From JAUIET01 sp045106985 (lineage in GTDB: Bacteria > Pseudomonadota > Gammaproteobacteria > Pseudomonadales > JAUIET01): a stretch of DNA of 64,000 nucleotides. The stretch covers positions 124,001-188,000 of the forward strand of contig JBGCFQ010000009.1 of NCBI GenBank assembly GCA_045106985.1, read 5' to 3'. Both the position numbers and the translations under genes were made by a program. Shown here in pieces: positions 25,290 to 34,166 of the stretch. Within the stretch, counting starts at the first letter, position 1. Every line of letters begins with the position of its first letter. The notes below the pieces were generated by a model. The model did no database searches. It was not told the origin of the DNA and saw only the letters and a program-made list of their open reading frames with translations.

Positions 25290-26486
25290 TTAGTACCAAA
25301 CTCGCTGATACAACTGTTCGATTTCCTGTTGGCTTGGTATGCGGGGATTGTTTGCTGGCGATCCGGACGCTAAGGCTTGCTCGGCCATAGTAGATGTCGC
25401 TTCACTGTAAGCGGCCTGTTCAATGCCATAAACCCTGGGAGAGGGCACTTCCAGTCGTTCGCATAAGCCGTATAGGCCTTCGATTAACTTGCTGCAGGCC
25501 TGCTGGTCAGAATCGCTGTGGCTGGCCATTTGCATTACTCTTGCGCATTCGGCGTATTTTGTCTCAGCACCGGAAATAGAAAATTCGGTCACAATCGGCA
25601 TCAGCATCGCATTACTCAGGCCATGGGGCACATGATAGAACGCCCCTATCGGACGACTCATGCCATGAATCAGGGTCACTGATGCATTCGAAAATGCCAC
25701 GCCTCCCTGATAGGCGGCCAACATCATTGCTTCACGTGCTTCGCGGTTGTCCGGTTCAGAACAAGCGGTTGGCAGATGCTCGCTTACTGCATGCATTGCT
25801 GCCAGGGCTATAGGATCGGTAAAAGCATTTGCCTTACGGCTAACAAAAGCTTCCATTGCGTGGCACAGCGTGTCGATGCCTGTGTCTGCGGTTAACCGGT
25901 AGGGCTTCTTCATCGTCAATTCAAAATCGACTAGGGCTGCGCTGGGTAAAAACCCAACGCCCATGCAGAGCATTTTCTCGTTACTGGCCGTATCCGTAAT
26001 CACAGTCGCACGTGTTGCTTCAGAGCCCGTGCCCGCCGTGGTTGGTATAGCGATAACAGGGAAGCCGGCTGGCACCGGCTTAGGCACTTTGTAATCGCGC
26101 ATTTCGCCGCCATGGAACGCCAACACAGCTGCAGCCTTAGCGGTATCCATAGAGCTTCCGCCTCCTACACCGATGACACAATCGTAGGGCTCTTGCTGCC
26201 ATGCTTTGACGCAGGCTGCCACAGAATCGGTCGTGGGGTCTGGCACGCTGTCGCTGAACACGCCATGAGTGATGCCAGCTTCGTGCAACAGGCTGCCGAT
26301 TTCATCCAGCAGGCCGATTTGAGCCATAAAGGCATCACTGACCAAGAGAGGACGTTTAACCCCAAGTTCAGACAAAACGTCGGGCAAAAGACACCGGCTC
26401 CCCGCTCCAATGCGAGATATTTTTGGAAGGTATAGTTGAGCTGACACGCAGGTTACCCCTGATAAGTAGGCAGAGTCTAACGCCAT
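25290..26486 (-). CDS. Iron-containing (group III) alcohol dehydrogenase
   Basis: 398 residues, cytoplasmic. The NAD-binding signature GGGSSMDTAK is at 108-117. The four iron ligands fall at the expected spacing: Asp205, His209, His274 and His288, the last two in HGMSRPIGAFYHVPHG. This places it in the Fe-ADH superfamily near 1,3-propanediol or lactaldehyde reductase-like enzymes; the true substrate cannot be read off. No clear ribosome-binding site precedes the ATG. It is 80 bp downstream of the SYLF gene start region and 44 bp after the DUF3014 stop on the same strand. Confidence 0.92.
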   Translation of the reverse strand: MALDSAYLSGVTCVSAQLYLPKISRIGAGSRCLLPDVLSELGVKRPLLVSDAFMAQIGLLDEIGSLLHEAGITHGVFSDSVPDPTTDSVAACVKAWQQEPYDCVIGVGGGSSMDTAKAAAVLAFHGGEMRDYKVPKPVPAGFPVIAIPTTAGTGSEATRATVITDTASNEKMLCMGVGFLPSAALVDFELTMKKPYRLTADTGIDTLCHAMEAFVSRKANAFTDPIALAAMHAVSEHLPTACSEPDNREAREAMMLAAYQGGVAFSNASVTLIHGMSRPIGAFYHVPHGLSNAMLMPIVTEFSISGAETKYAECARVMQMASHSDSDQQACSKLIEGLYGLCERLEVPSPRVYGIEQAAYSEATSTMAEQALASGSPANNPRIPSQQEIEQLYQRVWY

Positions 26487-26530
26487 GGTGGGTGTATAGA
26501 CACTTCCAGGATCCCCAAACGGGAAAAGGC

Positions 26531-27436
26531 TTAGTTTTGCCCTAAGACTAGCAGCGACTTTAGTTCAGCAAGCTTGGCTTTTATCAGGGCGCGGTTTCTA
26601 GGCCCCAATCTTAGCATTTGTTTTTGGGCTGGCGTTAGTCGCTCCAATTTCGGATCGGCGTATCGGTAGTACACCGAGGGCTGTACGAGTTTGATATCGC
26701 CTACTTGATCTGGCGCTGTCAACAGGTGATCAATCGCCTTTATAGATTCGTTATGAAGAGATTTTCTAGGTTCACCCAATTCAGCAAAAGCCGCTTCCAG
26801 AGTTGGCCAAAAAAATCTATAAATCGCGATGGCTCGCTCAGAGTCCATAGCAGCAAAAGCGTCCGCGTAAACATCGTAGCGCTGATAACTCTTCGGGTCG
26901 ACACGCAAACTGGCGCCGCTACCTAGAGCTGAAAATGATTGTTGTGGGCTATTTAAAGGCAGGGACTTATGGGCCACTTGCCCCTCTGCCAGATTATAAA
27001 CAAGTACCACAAAGCGCCTGGCCAAATCGGCCGCATCCGACCAGGCAACGATGCCTTTTAGTGAGCTTAAAAGCTGAAGCTGGGTAAGCAGGTCATCGTC
27101 ACTTTCATTCAGCTGAGGTGTTTCTTTAGGCAAGTCATACTTTTTTTGCAGCTCTTCTCCCTGATCTTCACTCAAGGGTTGAGGTCGTAAAAGTTCTTCT
27201 GTATCAGAATTTTGAGCATCATCCGCATAGCCATTGTAGCTAACATCGTCGTAGCGACTAGGCGACTGCGTGCTGTAGTCAGGCTCTAAATTCGCGAAAT
27301 ACCTATAAGCGAAGAAGCCGGCAACCAGCAATACGCAGATTACTACTATTACATCGAGAACGATCGATCGCCCAGAGCCGGCCCCAGGAATAGAGCTACC
27401 GGTCGATGAAATTCTGTCTTGTTCGTCGGCGTGCAA
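26531..27436 (-). CDS. DUF3014 protein, single membrane anchor
   Basis: 301 residues from a TTG start at 27436. The frame is open further upstream, but that part overlaps the preceding gene's coding sequence, and the TTG is the first start with a good ribosome-binding sequence (GGAGAAAAGG just before it). A membrane helix (about 25-45) is followed by an acidic Ser/Asp/Tyr-rich linker and a DUF3014-type domain containing the LRRFV-like segment, the KSYQRYDVYADAFAAMDSE block and the YRYADPKLE segment. The family has no known function and is usually predicted to be anchored in the inner membrane with the domain outside. It overlaps the upstream gene by 41 bp, an unusually long operon overlap. 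Confidence 0.75.
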   Translation of the reverse strand: MHADEQDRISSTGSSIPGAGSGRSIVLDVIVVICVLLVAGFFAYRYFANLEPDYSTQSPSRYDDVSYNGYADDAQNSDTEELLRPQPLSEDQGEELQKKYDLPKETPQLNESDDDLLTQLQLLSSLKGIVAWSDAADLARRFVVLVYNLAEGQVAHKSLPLNSPQQSFSALGSGASLRVDPKSYQRYDVYADAFAAMDSERAIAIYRFFWPTLEAAFAELGEPRKSLHNESIKAIDHLLTAPDQVGDIKLVQPSVYYRYADPKLERLTPAQKQMLRLGPRNRALIKAKLAELKSLLVLGQN

Positions 27437-28091
27437 GACCTTTTCTCCAATTGGGTTCAACAATATTGAATGCAACCACGCCGCTTTCAGACAACTCTTC
27501 GTTGGCCGCTGTTGGGCTATTGCCCTTGATCCTGCTACCGCCTTCACTATTAATACTGGCGGCTGCATTTTCAGGTTGATGAAGTTCTCCCTCTTCGAAC
27601 AAGAAGTAGGGGTATATATCACCCAGTGCGTATTGAGCGTCTGTGTCTGTATTTAACTCGTGTCTTAGCTCTGTCGCAAAAGCATTCTGTGCATCTTGCC
27701 ACCAGACTTTGCCTCCTGGCATTCTTAATACAGCGGTCGTTGCCGCTCTATTTGATTCGTACTCCTCCGCCGAAATGACTTCTTCGTTATAGGCGTTAAA
27801 GCTATCGCGAAACAGGATAACAACACTTTGCAGAAAAAAATGCATTCGCACTTTCTCATTCGCACTCAGCGACGAAAAATCATTCAAGCCACTGCGAAAC
27901 AAGGTAGCTAGCTCACCGTCGTTCGCCACTTCGGCATAGACTTCACTAGCAAAAGCGAGGCTCGCTTGCCTATTGCAGCTGCGAACAGCCCTGCTATTGA
28001 CGCTTACTTGCTTTGCTAGATAGCAAATCGCCAAGATCATCGTCAGTGCAACTGCCAGAATAATTGCGTCTGTTAGCTGGAACTCAAACAC
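27396..28091 (-). CDS. Hypothetical membrane-anchored protein
   Basis: 231 residues. One N-terminal membrane helix (about 9-28) is followed by a helical cytoplasmic region with repeated Arg/Asn/Glu residues and the WWQDAQNAF segment (about 130-138). The last 45 residues are polar and overlap the DUF3014 coding sequence in another frame. The pattern of one helix plus a helical domain with a C-terminal conserved Trp pair resembles small uncharacterised gammaproteobacterial membrane proteins. I do not recognise a named function. It is the first of an apparent two-gene unit with DUF3014. Confidence 0.65.
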   Translation of the reverse strand: MFEFQLTDAIILAVALTMILAICYLAKQVSVNSRAVRSCNRQASLAFASEVYAEVANDGELATLFRSGLNDFSSLSANEKVRMHFFLQSVVILFRDSFNAYNEEVISAEEYESNRAATTAVLRMPGGKVWWQDAQNAFATELRHELNTDTDAQYALGDIYPYFLFEEGELHQPENAAASINSEGGSRIKGNSPTAANEELSESGVVAFNIVEPNWRKGLARRRTRQNFIDR

Positions 28092-28253
28092 CCGTAAACC
28101 TCTTATTGATTGCTGTCGCCAATCAGGCTGACGCTCATTGTTATTTTAGCTTTCTATACAAAGTCTAGACGATTTTTCCGCCTAGCCAAGAAACCGTGAC
28201 GTAAGGTATGTGCAACAATGAAACGGACAGAAAATGAGATGGATTGCCGTTGC

Positions 28254-28967
28254 TTAGAAGTGAAAACGCAGCTTAATGCTCAATTCATGAACAGCCAACC
28301 GATCGTATTCCAGCACATCGCCAAATTCGCTGGGCCGGGTACTCGCGTCGCCCAGATTGCTGTACTGGTAGTCAAAGCCTATTTCCACCTTATCTTGTAG
28401 ATGAACATGGACTCCCGCGCCAGCCAGCCAGGCAAACTCTCGATTTGACCCTTTTAAATAGTCGATTGAGTCATCTCGCCCAAGCGCCGTTAAAGTAGGC
28501 TGTATATCAATCGCAGCTTGGCTCCGGTTTTTTGACTCTCCAGCACCTAGCTTCAGGTACGCCTTCCAATCCGGCTTGATCAACTCTCCAACGTACGCAA
28601 CACTCAGCATACGTGAAGTACTGTTCATTGTTCCGCGAACGTCAAACTGCTCTTGGGCCGCACCAGTAAAAGCCGATTGCGATCGCGAGGCAACCACCTG
28701 CTCATCACTAATACTTATGTTACGGTCTCTGAAATCGAGTTCAACGCGCAAACCAGATATAAACTGGTAACCAACAGCCGCTGAACGCACCGTTGCATTA
28801 CCGACATCATATCGTGGCGTTCCAGCAGAATTAGCAGCACCATGAAGCAGTTCACCTGAGCCTAAAGAGCGGCCCAGACCTAATTCAAAGTACGGTTGAT
28901 TCTCATGGGCCAGCGTTATTTGGCTGGCAAGTAAGCAGCAGATAGAAAAAGGGAGTGAGCGTCGCAC
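28254..28967 (-). CDS. Outer-membrane beta-barrel protein
   Basis: 237 residues from the GTG at 28967, preceded at eight bases by AAGG. The frame extends upstream into the GNAT gene, but only this start gives a proper signal peptide (MRRSLPFSICCLLASQ, cleavage near LAHA-type end). The mature protein alternates polar and hydrophobic residues in about eight strands, with aromatic girdle residues, and ends in KLRFHF; a terminal Phe is the typical BAM-recognition signal. It is OmpW/Opa-like in size. Function may be structural or a small-molecule pore. Confidence 0.75.
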   Translation of the reverse strand: MRRSLPFSICCLLASQITLAHENQPYFELGLGRSLGSGELLHGAANSAGTPRYDVGNATVRSAAVGYQFISGLRVELDFRDRNISISDEQVVASRSQSAFTGAAQEQFDVRGTMNSTSRMLSVAYVGELIKPDWKAYLKLGAGESKNRSQAAIDIQPTLTALGRDDSIDYLKGSNREFAWLAGAGVHVHLQDKVEIGFDYQYSNLGDASTRPSEFGDVLEYDRLAVHELSIKLRFHF

Positions 28968-29062
28968 AACAAATACCTTTAGGGAGTCTTCAACAAAGAA
29001 AGGGTCTCTAACAACATTAGCAGCGTTTTTCTCAAACTGCCCCGCTGTGCGACTCCCGCGAG

Positions 29063-29551
29063 CTAAATCAGGGATTTTTCCCAAAATAGAGCATGACCCA
29101 TTTTAGGATCTAGCTGATAGCCGTCGAAACCGGCTTTTCTATAAGCAACTTGCGCAGGTTCGTTGCCGGTTAATACTTCCAACGTCACTTTGCAGCAACC
29201 TCTCTGCAACGCCACCTCATTCACGGCATCAAGCATAGTGCCGCACAGCCCTGTGCCCCGTGAATTCGCACTGACGATAATGTCGTGAATGTTCACGATA
29301 GGCATGGCCTTAAATGTAGAGAAGGAGGGCAAGCAATTGATCAAACCCTCGGCGCGACCATCAATCAGCCCAAGAACGCTGAAGGCTCCCGGCACACTTG
29401 CCAGTTTACTGGGTAAGGTCTCCATTATGACGGAATCCAAAGGCTTGCCGGCGCCCATTGGGTCTTGAGCGTATTCATTCAATAAACGCATCATGTCAGC
29501 TGCGTGATGTAGATCGCTGTAATCCACTAGAAAAGTGCTAACGGCCGTCAT
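29063..29551 (-). CDS. GNAT-family N-acetyltransferase
   Basis: 162 residues. The acetyl-CoA-binding motif A is seen as IHDIIVSANSRGTGLCGTMLDAV (about 91-113, with SRGTGL as the Q/RxxGxG/A loop), followed by the LEVLTGNEPAQVAYRKAGFDGY segment of motif B. The substrate is unknown. The start overlaps the alpha/beta-hydrolase stop by 4 bp (ATGA), so the two genes are coupled. Confidence 0.88.
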   Translation of the reverse strand: MTAVSTFLVDYSDLHHAADMMRLLNEYAQDPMGAGKPLDSVIMETLPSKLASVPGAFSVLGLIDGRAEGLINCLPSFSTFKAMPIVNIHDIIVSANSRGTGLCGTMLDAVNEVALQRGCCKVTLEVLTGNEPAQVAYRKAGFDGYQLDPKMGHALFWEKSLI

Positions 29552-30612
29552 AGTAAACCTTCTAAAAAAGTGAGTAAGTGTGCGTTACAAGCGTCAGCCT
29601 GTTCTTGCTGAACAAAATGTCCGGCCTGTTCAATTAGATGAATACCCCGAAGGTCATCTGAGACGCGTTTCAAGGTAGAAAACGCCTTAGGGTCTATCAT
29701 TGTAATCACCGGGTCTTGCGCGCCAGCGATAAAAAGAGAGGGCTGCGTGATGCGCTCGCTAACATAAGCCTCGGCGATATCCCAGTTCAAATCAGCGGCA
29801 CGATAAGCGCTTAAGCCACCGACAAATTCTAGACCCTGCGGTGCATTCATAAATTCAGTCACATAATACTCCAGGTCTTCATCAGACATCCAAGGCCACG
29901 GCAACGCGCTTTCCGGCTCTGCTAATACATCGATGTATCCTTTTACGTTTGCCGGGTGCTCACTCCAATCTAACAAGCGACCTTTTCCGCTGAGCGCCCA
30001 AAACAAACGCCGAAGAAATGTCCGAGGATTCGCAGCAAGCTCCCTCTCGGCCGGGCCTACCGTTTGAAAATAATGAGCATAAAAAAATTGGTGTTTAGCG
30101 ATCGTCGCGAAGCATTCGCTTGGCTTTAAATCCGGACGGGCAAAGGGCCGTTCAATTTTCGCTGCGAAATCAACTTCATGGCCTACTCCACCGCGACCTG
30201 AAAAATCGAAGTCATAAGGACACGCCAAGCCCACAACCGCAGCCACTCGTTCAGGATGTCTTATCGCCAGGTTGTACACCTGTGCTGCTCCAAAGTCCTG
30301 GCCTACAAATATTCCTTGCTCAACACCGAAGTGGTCCAGCAGTGCTAGCAGATCGCCCACCGTGTGATTGCTGCTATAAGACGCTAATTCATGAGGACGA
30401 TCACTGCGTCCATAACCGCGCTGGTCCAGAGCCACCGCCAGATAGCCAGCCTCAGACAAAGCACGTATTTGGTGCCGCCAGCTATACCAAAGCCCCGGCA
30501 TACCGTGACAAAAGAAGACTGGAGGTGCTTTTACAGCTGTCTTTGGCGAAGCGGATACAAGATGCAGCCTAACACCGTCATTGTTAACGAACTCGTGCTT
30601 AAAACTGCTCAT
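29548..30612 (-). CDS. Alpha/beta hydrolase, epoxide-hydrolase-like
   Basis: 354 residues. The oxyanion segment HGMPG is at 36-40, DQRGYGRSDRP near 63-73, and the nucleophile elbow reads GQDFGA with Asp106. An Asp nucleophile in this position is characteristic of epoxide hydrolases and haloalkane dehalogenases; the HGxP oxyanion form favours epoxide hydrolase. A later GAQDPV acid loop and AGHFVQQE histidine complete the triad. It lies in a three-gene run with the PLA2-like secreted protein upstream (14-bp overlap) and the GNAT downstream. Confidence 0.87.
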   Translation of the reverse strand: MSSFKHEFVNNDGVRLHLVSASPKTAVKAPPVFFCHGMPGLWYSWRHQIRALSEAGYLAVALDQRGYGRSDRPHELASYSSNHTVGDLLALLDHFGVEQGIFVGQDFGAAQVYNLAIRHPERVAAVVGLACPYDFDFSGRGGVGHEVDFAAKIERPFARPDLKPSECFATIAKHQFFYAHYFQTVGPAERELAANPRTFLRRLFWALSGKGRLLDWSEHPANVKGYIDVLAEPESALPWPWMSDEDLEYYVTEFMNAPQGLEFVGGLSAYRAADLNWDIAEAYVSERITQPSLFIAGAQDPVITMIDPKAFSTLKRVSDDLRGIHLIEQAGHFVQQEQADACNAHLLTFLEGLL

Positions 30613-31081
30613 ACCATTCTTCTTTTTTACCCAGCCTTAGCCACTCACGCTCCACGCTGTCGCTCGGTTTGCCCTGGGTAGACACCGAGTTATTTTCAGC
30701 CTCCGTTAGCGATGCGTAAAAGCGCGGTTCGCTCCAGCCATAGCCCCACCTGAAGGTAGTTGGCAAAAATGGCGTACCGCCAACTCGTACACCCACTAGC
30801 ATCAGTACGGCTAATTCCGGTTCGCCTACTTCAGTGACACATTGTTCTAGGCGGCGATCTGATGCAAGGCGATCCTCATAACTGCCACCTTTCCAATAAT
30901 CGTAATCATGCACCACACAGCAGCGTAGCCAAGCTTTCTTTACTTCCAAGTTGCCGTCGGGAAATGCACTGCAACCATCACTCTCAAAAGGCCGCAGCTC
31001 AGCCGCGACAGGGGCTGCCATCAGCCAAGCTAGCAGCAAATTACGCGAAAAAGAGGTTTTTACTAATTGAGCATCGAACAT
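30599..31081 (-). CDS. Secreted protein with phospholipase-A2-like CCxxHD motif
   Basis: 160 residues with a signal peptide (hydrophobic core about 14-26, cleavage after VAA). The mature protein begins with DGCS (35-38) and carries CCVVHDYDYW at 54-63, in which Cys54-Cys55-x-x-His58-Asp59 matches the active-site helix of secreted phospholipases A2 (CCxxHDxCY), with a further Cys at 81. The classic Ca2+ loop is not obvious. I infer either a divergent PLA2-like hydrolase or an uncharacterised family that shares the helix. Neighbours in the run are an epoxide-hydrolase-like enzyme and a GNAT. Confidence 0.65.
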   Translation of the reverse strand: MFDAQLVKTSFSRNLLLAWLMAAPVAAELRPFESDGCSAFPDGNLEVKKAWLRCCVVHDYDYWKGGSYEDRLASDRRLEQCVTEVGEPELAVLMLVGVRVGGTPFLPTTFRWGYGWSEPRFYASLTEAENNSVSTQGKPSDSVEREWLRLGKKEEWYEQF

Positions 31082-31125
31082 GTCGGCAGTGTACCTTGCG
31101 CAAGAAAGCCATTACGCTTCAAAGC

Positions 31126-31151
31126 ACGCTCAGCCGATTGAGGCTGAGTGT
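31126..31151. repeat. Stable hairpin in divergent intergenic region
   Basis: ACGCTCAGCC and GGCTGAGTGT pair over ten positions (one G-U) around the loop GATTGA. It lies 45 bp before the PLA2-like start on the other strand and 138 bp before the GNAT gene at 31289. No T tract of note follows, so a protein-binding or RNA-structure role is as likely as termination. Confidence 0.4.
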
Positions 31152-31288
31152 TTATAGACCAATAAGCTGTACATCTTACTAAGACTCTAGAGAGCTAGTC
31201 CACATAAGCTTCTCTGTGCGTCGAGCAAATGAACGGAGGCGCTGCTTAGATATTTAAGCTATTTTTATTATTAGCTTAAAGAGGACAC

Positions 31289-31924
31289 ATGAGCTTGAAC
31301 ACCTTAATAGAACGGGGCTATAGAGCGCTAAATCGCCTCGTACCCAGTGACATCACACAGGTATTGACTCTGGATCTTATGCAATTGGGTTCTCCGTGTA
31401 CTGCGACGCCGCGAATCGATTTTGCTTTTCTATCGGCTGAAGAAATCTCCTCTTTTTCAGCAAACCCGACTCATGAACTAAACAGCGACATGGCTGAGTT
31501 GATAAACTCAAAACAGGCTCGCTGCTACGCCGCCACCATAGGCGGAGAGTTGGCTGCCTACACCTGGGTAGCCAAGGGGCGCGTTGCGCCAGAACACAAT
31601 CGCGGTGGTGGTTGTTTTCGCGGTATAGGCTTTGATCTACCGAAGTCAATGGCTTACATATTCAAAGTGCTCGTGCTACCAGCACAGCGGGGTAAGAACC
31701 TTAATGGCAACCTGCTAAGCTATTTGGGCACAGAATTAAAGAATGAAGGAATAGACTGTTTAATCACTACAACGGATTGGACCAATACTGCCTTTTTGCG
31801 AAGTGCCGCTAAAACGGGTTTTAAGCAGGCAGCATTAGCTGGCGAGTTTGTTGTTGGTTCTAAACATTTTTATAAACTACCCGCCTTGAATCACGATGGC
31901 CTTCGCTTACTAGCAGGCTATTGA
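31289..31924 (+). CDS. GNAT-like acetyltransferase
   Basis: 211 residues. The central part has the GNAT-type strand and pyrophosphate loop YIFKVLVLPAQRGKNLNGNLLSYLG (about 123-147), then the DCLITTTDWTNTAFLRSAAKTGFKQ segment typical of motif B. The N-terminal 80 residues are specific to this group. A GAGG lies about six bases before the ATG. It converges on a JmjC-like cupin gene; with the FemAB-like gene beyond, three enzymes of the type used to decorate small molecules or peptides cluster here. The substrate is unknown. Confidence 0.75.
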   Translation: MSLNTLIERGYRALNRLVPSDITQVLTLDLMQLGSPCTATPRIDFAFLSAEEISSFSANPTHELNSDMAELINSKQARCYAATIGGELAAYTWVAKGRVAPEHNRGGGCFRGIGFDLPKSMAYIFKVLVLPAQRGKNLNGNLLSYLGTELKNEGIDCLITTTDWTNTAFLRSAAKTGFKQAALAGEFVVGSKHFYKLPALNHDGLRLLAGY

Positions 31925-31944
31925 ACAAACAACTAACAATTATT

Positions 31945-32922
31945 CTATTTCGCGTGGTATTGCGAAAATGATGCTGGTTTCTTCTCAGCCAATTTGCGCA
32001 TTCCCAATGGCGAATCAGGATCAATTTGTAAGTCGGTGATGTAATTAGCCGATCGACTGCGTTTTTTAAACGGTAGCACTTTACTGATTGCTCTATAGGC
32101 CATGCGCTTGCATGATGGGATGGCCCCTTCTTCGTTCATTGAGCGATTACTAACACCCAAATTGCGCAAGATGAAGCGATTGGCCAGTTGTACATATTGA
32201 CGCTTATAGATCATTGGCGTGTAGTAACTGGTCGCCAAAGACACGTTCATATCAATGTTCTGAATTCGATGAGGTCCATTGTGCGGCCACGAAGCCACCT
32301 CTCCAGGTTGCAACACATGATGGAAGGCTTGCTCATCAAAAGAGGGATCGTAGGGTAGATTTTCATCTATTTCTCCCGCATAGATATCTTCTATTAGGTG
32401 CTGTGGTACGTATTGGGTATCCATCTCTGGGTATACCCAGATGTTTTTTTCGCCTCGCATATGCCACAACATATTCGGTTCAGCGTCCATGTGATAATAC
32501 ACTTGGGCACCGGGCGAGCTTATTAACAAAGTACTGTAGTCAGCCTTGGGACCTCTAAGGTGCTTACAATGCTCTCCAAGGTGTTCGTACATCCCTTCAA
32601 TCAGATCTGCATAATCTGTACTTGCCTCTTCAACGTGGGTCACGTTCAGCCAAAGGCGGCCCTGTTCTACCGCCCGGTACATATCAGCGCCGCTGGTCGA
32701 TTTATCAATATCTACGGTATGCCATTCGTCGTTCTTAACCGGGTCTGTGCCCATAGTAAACGCCTGCAGCCACTTTCTTGGAAAGCTGTCTAACAAATCG
32801 ATAAGCGTTTCTTTGTCAAAAAGCGTTAACTCATGATAGGTGTGTCGGTTAATTTGTGCTGCTAAACCGAAGCAGTTGTATTCTTCCCGGTTCCAATTTA
32901 TTTCTGCGTTTCGATATGACAT
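31945..32922 (-). CDS. JmjC-like cupin protein, putative Fe(II)/2-oxoglutarate oxygenase
   Basis: 325 residues. The double-stranded beta-helix core shows the iron-binding facial triad His144-x-Asp146 (YYHMDAEP) and His218 (GPHRIQN), with the conserved MRGEKNIWVYP strand between, as in factor-inhibiting-HIF-like cupins. The N-terminal 110 residues and a basic C-terminal tail (after 275) flank the core. Hydroxylation of a protein or small molecule is the family expectation. It is divergent from the FemAB-like gene and convergent with the GNAT. Confidence 0.8.
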   Translation of the reverse strand: MSYRNAEINWNREEYNCFGLAAQINRHTYHELTLFDKETLIDLLDSFPRKWLQAFTMGTDPVKNDEWHTVDIDKSTSGADMYRAVEQGRLWLNVTHVEEASTDYADLIEGMYEHLGEHCKHLRGPKADYSTLLISSPGAQVYYHMDAEPNMLWHMRGEKNIWVYPEMDTQYVPQHLIEDIYAGEIDENLPYDPSFDEQAFHHVLQPGEVASWPHNGPHRIQNIDMNVSLATSYYTPMIYKRQYVQLANRFILRNLGVSNRSMNEEGAIPSCKRMAYRAISKVLPFKKRSRSANYITDLQIDPDSPLGMRKLAEKKPASFSQYHAK

Positions 32923-33002
32923 AGATAATGACGACTTGGCTGTATTTGCTACTCTTTAAGCGTAGAAGCACCCAAACTAACACGCAAGCCGGTATCGACA
33001 GC

Positions 33003-34088
33003 ATGTTGCAGGTTATAAACCTCACTACAGTAAAACAGTTTCGAGCTTTGGAGGACGAGTGGCGCGAGTTAAGTGCACAATGCCCAACAGCCTCGATATT
33101 CAATGGCTGGGATTGGCTATGGAATTGGTGGCAGGTATACGGTCTGCAACAGCCTTTAGCGTTAATTACTGTACGTGATGAATGCGGGCAATTGCAGGGT
33201 ATTCTGCCCCTGTACATCGCTGAGTCCAAAGCATTAAAACTGGCGCCGGTGCGCGAGCTGCGCCTGATTGGAACCGGTGGAGACACCTCTCCCGATTACC
33301 TGGGGCCGCTGTATCGCAGTGACTGTGGCGACTCTTTGTTTACGCTCATGTGCGAGGCAATTGACCAACTGGCGGCATGGGATGTAGCCCGCTTTACCGA
33401 CCTCACCAATAATACTGCTTTCTGTAACGCCCTTGCCGCGCGCTTTGGTGAACTTGATGGCTGCGCACAGATTCGCTTTATTCAGCTACCTTCAAGTTTT
33501 GGCGAATACCTTGGTACGCTTAGCAGCAATCAACGCAAACAAGTTCGCAGACGCCGCCGAAGGTTTGAGGAAATGGGCGAGACCCGTTTTTACCGTTGGC
33601 CGGCAACCCAGGCCATCGACTCGGCGTTTGATTCACTGGTGGCGCTGCACAACAAGCGCTGGGATGGGGTAGAGGATGCTGGAAGTTTTAACACCTCAAA
33701 ATATCTGGCTTTTCACCGAGCGGTTATGCAGGCTTTGCATACTCGTGATGAACTGCGTTTGTATTGTCTGGAACTCAATGAACAAATGATCGCAATGGAG
33801 TACAGCTATAAGTGGAACGATACTATCTACTCATTTCAATGCGGCTATGATCCGCAGTTTTCAGAACTGCGTCCAGGCCAGTTATTGCTAAACTACTCAA
33901 TTGAGAATGCGATCGAAGAGGGCCTAAAGGAGTACGACATGCTCAAGGGCGATTACGATTACAAAGTATCTGCTGCCAAAGATCAAAGAGAAACACGAAG
34001 CCTGCAGAGTTTTCGTGTTACTGGTGCTGGCCGACTCGCTTCTTTTAGCAGCGATCTTTCGGCTTTAAAACAGCGGCTACGGGGTTAA
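33003..34088 (+). CDS. FemAB-like GNAT acyltransferase (cellulose/exopolysaccharide type)
   Basis: 361 residues from the ATG at 33003. A longer frame starts at 32928, but its extra 25 residues are basic, lack similarity to the family start (LQVINLTTVKQFRALEDEW) and sit in the divergent promoter space. Tandem GNAT folds are indicated by the WDWLWNWWQVYG segment near the start, the SSNQRKQVRRRRRRFEE helix and the C-terminal YSIENAIEEGLKEYDMLKGDYDYK block that defines this Acetyltransf_6/FemAB-like family. Members are often tied to extracellular polymer synthesis; no such cluster is here. Confidence 0.83.
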   Translation: MLQVINLTTVKQFRALEDEWRELSAQCPTASIFNGWDWLWNWWQVYGLQQPLALITVRDECGQLQGILPLYIAESKALKLAPVRELRLIGTGGDTSPDYLGPLYRSDCGDSLFTLMCEAIDQLAAWDVARFTDLTNNTAFCNALAARFGELDGCAQIRFIQLPSSFGEYLGTLSSNQRKQVRRRRRRFEEMGETRFYRWPATQAIDSAFDSLVALHNKRWDGVEDAGSFNTSKYLAFHRAVMQALHTRDELRLYCLELNEQMIAMEYSYKWNDTIYSFQCGYDPQFSELRPGQLLLNYSIENAIEEGLKEYDMLKGDYDYKVSAAKDQRETRSLQSFRVTGAGRLASFSSDLSALKQRLRG

Positions 34089-34166
34089 GCACTCTTCCTA
34101 TGCTACGTACGCTGCGCAAACTTTAAGACACTGTAGTATTGCGCACAGAGTTAGAAACCATACTAA

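Noticed and set aside
30120..30572. 150-codon frame opposite the alpha/beta hydrolase
   Set aside because: Antisense reading of a clear enzyme gene; no ribosome-binding site and biased composition.
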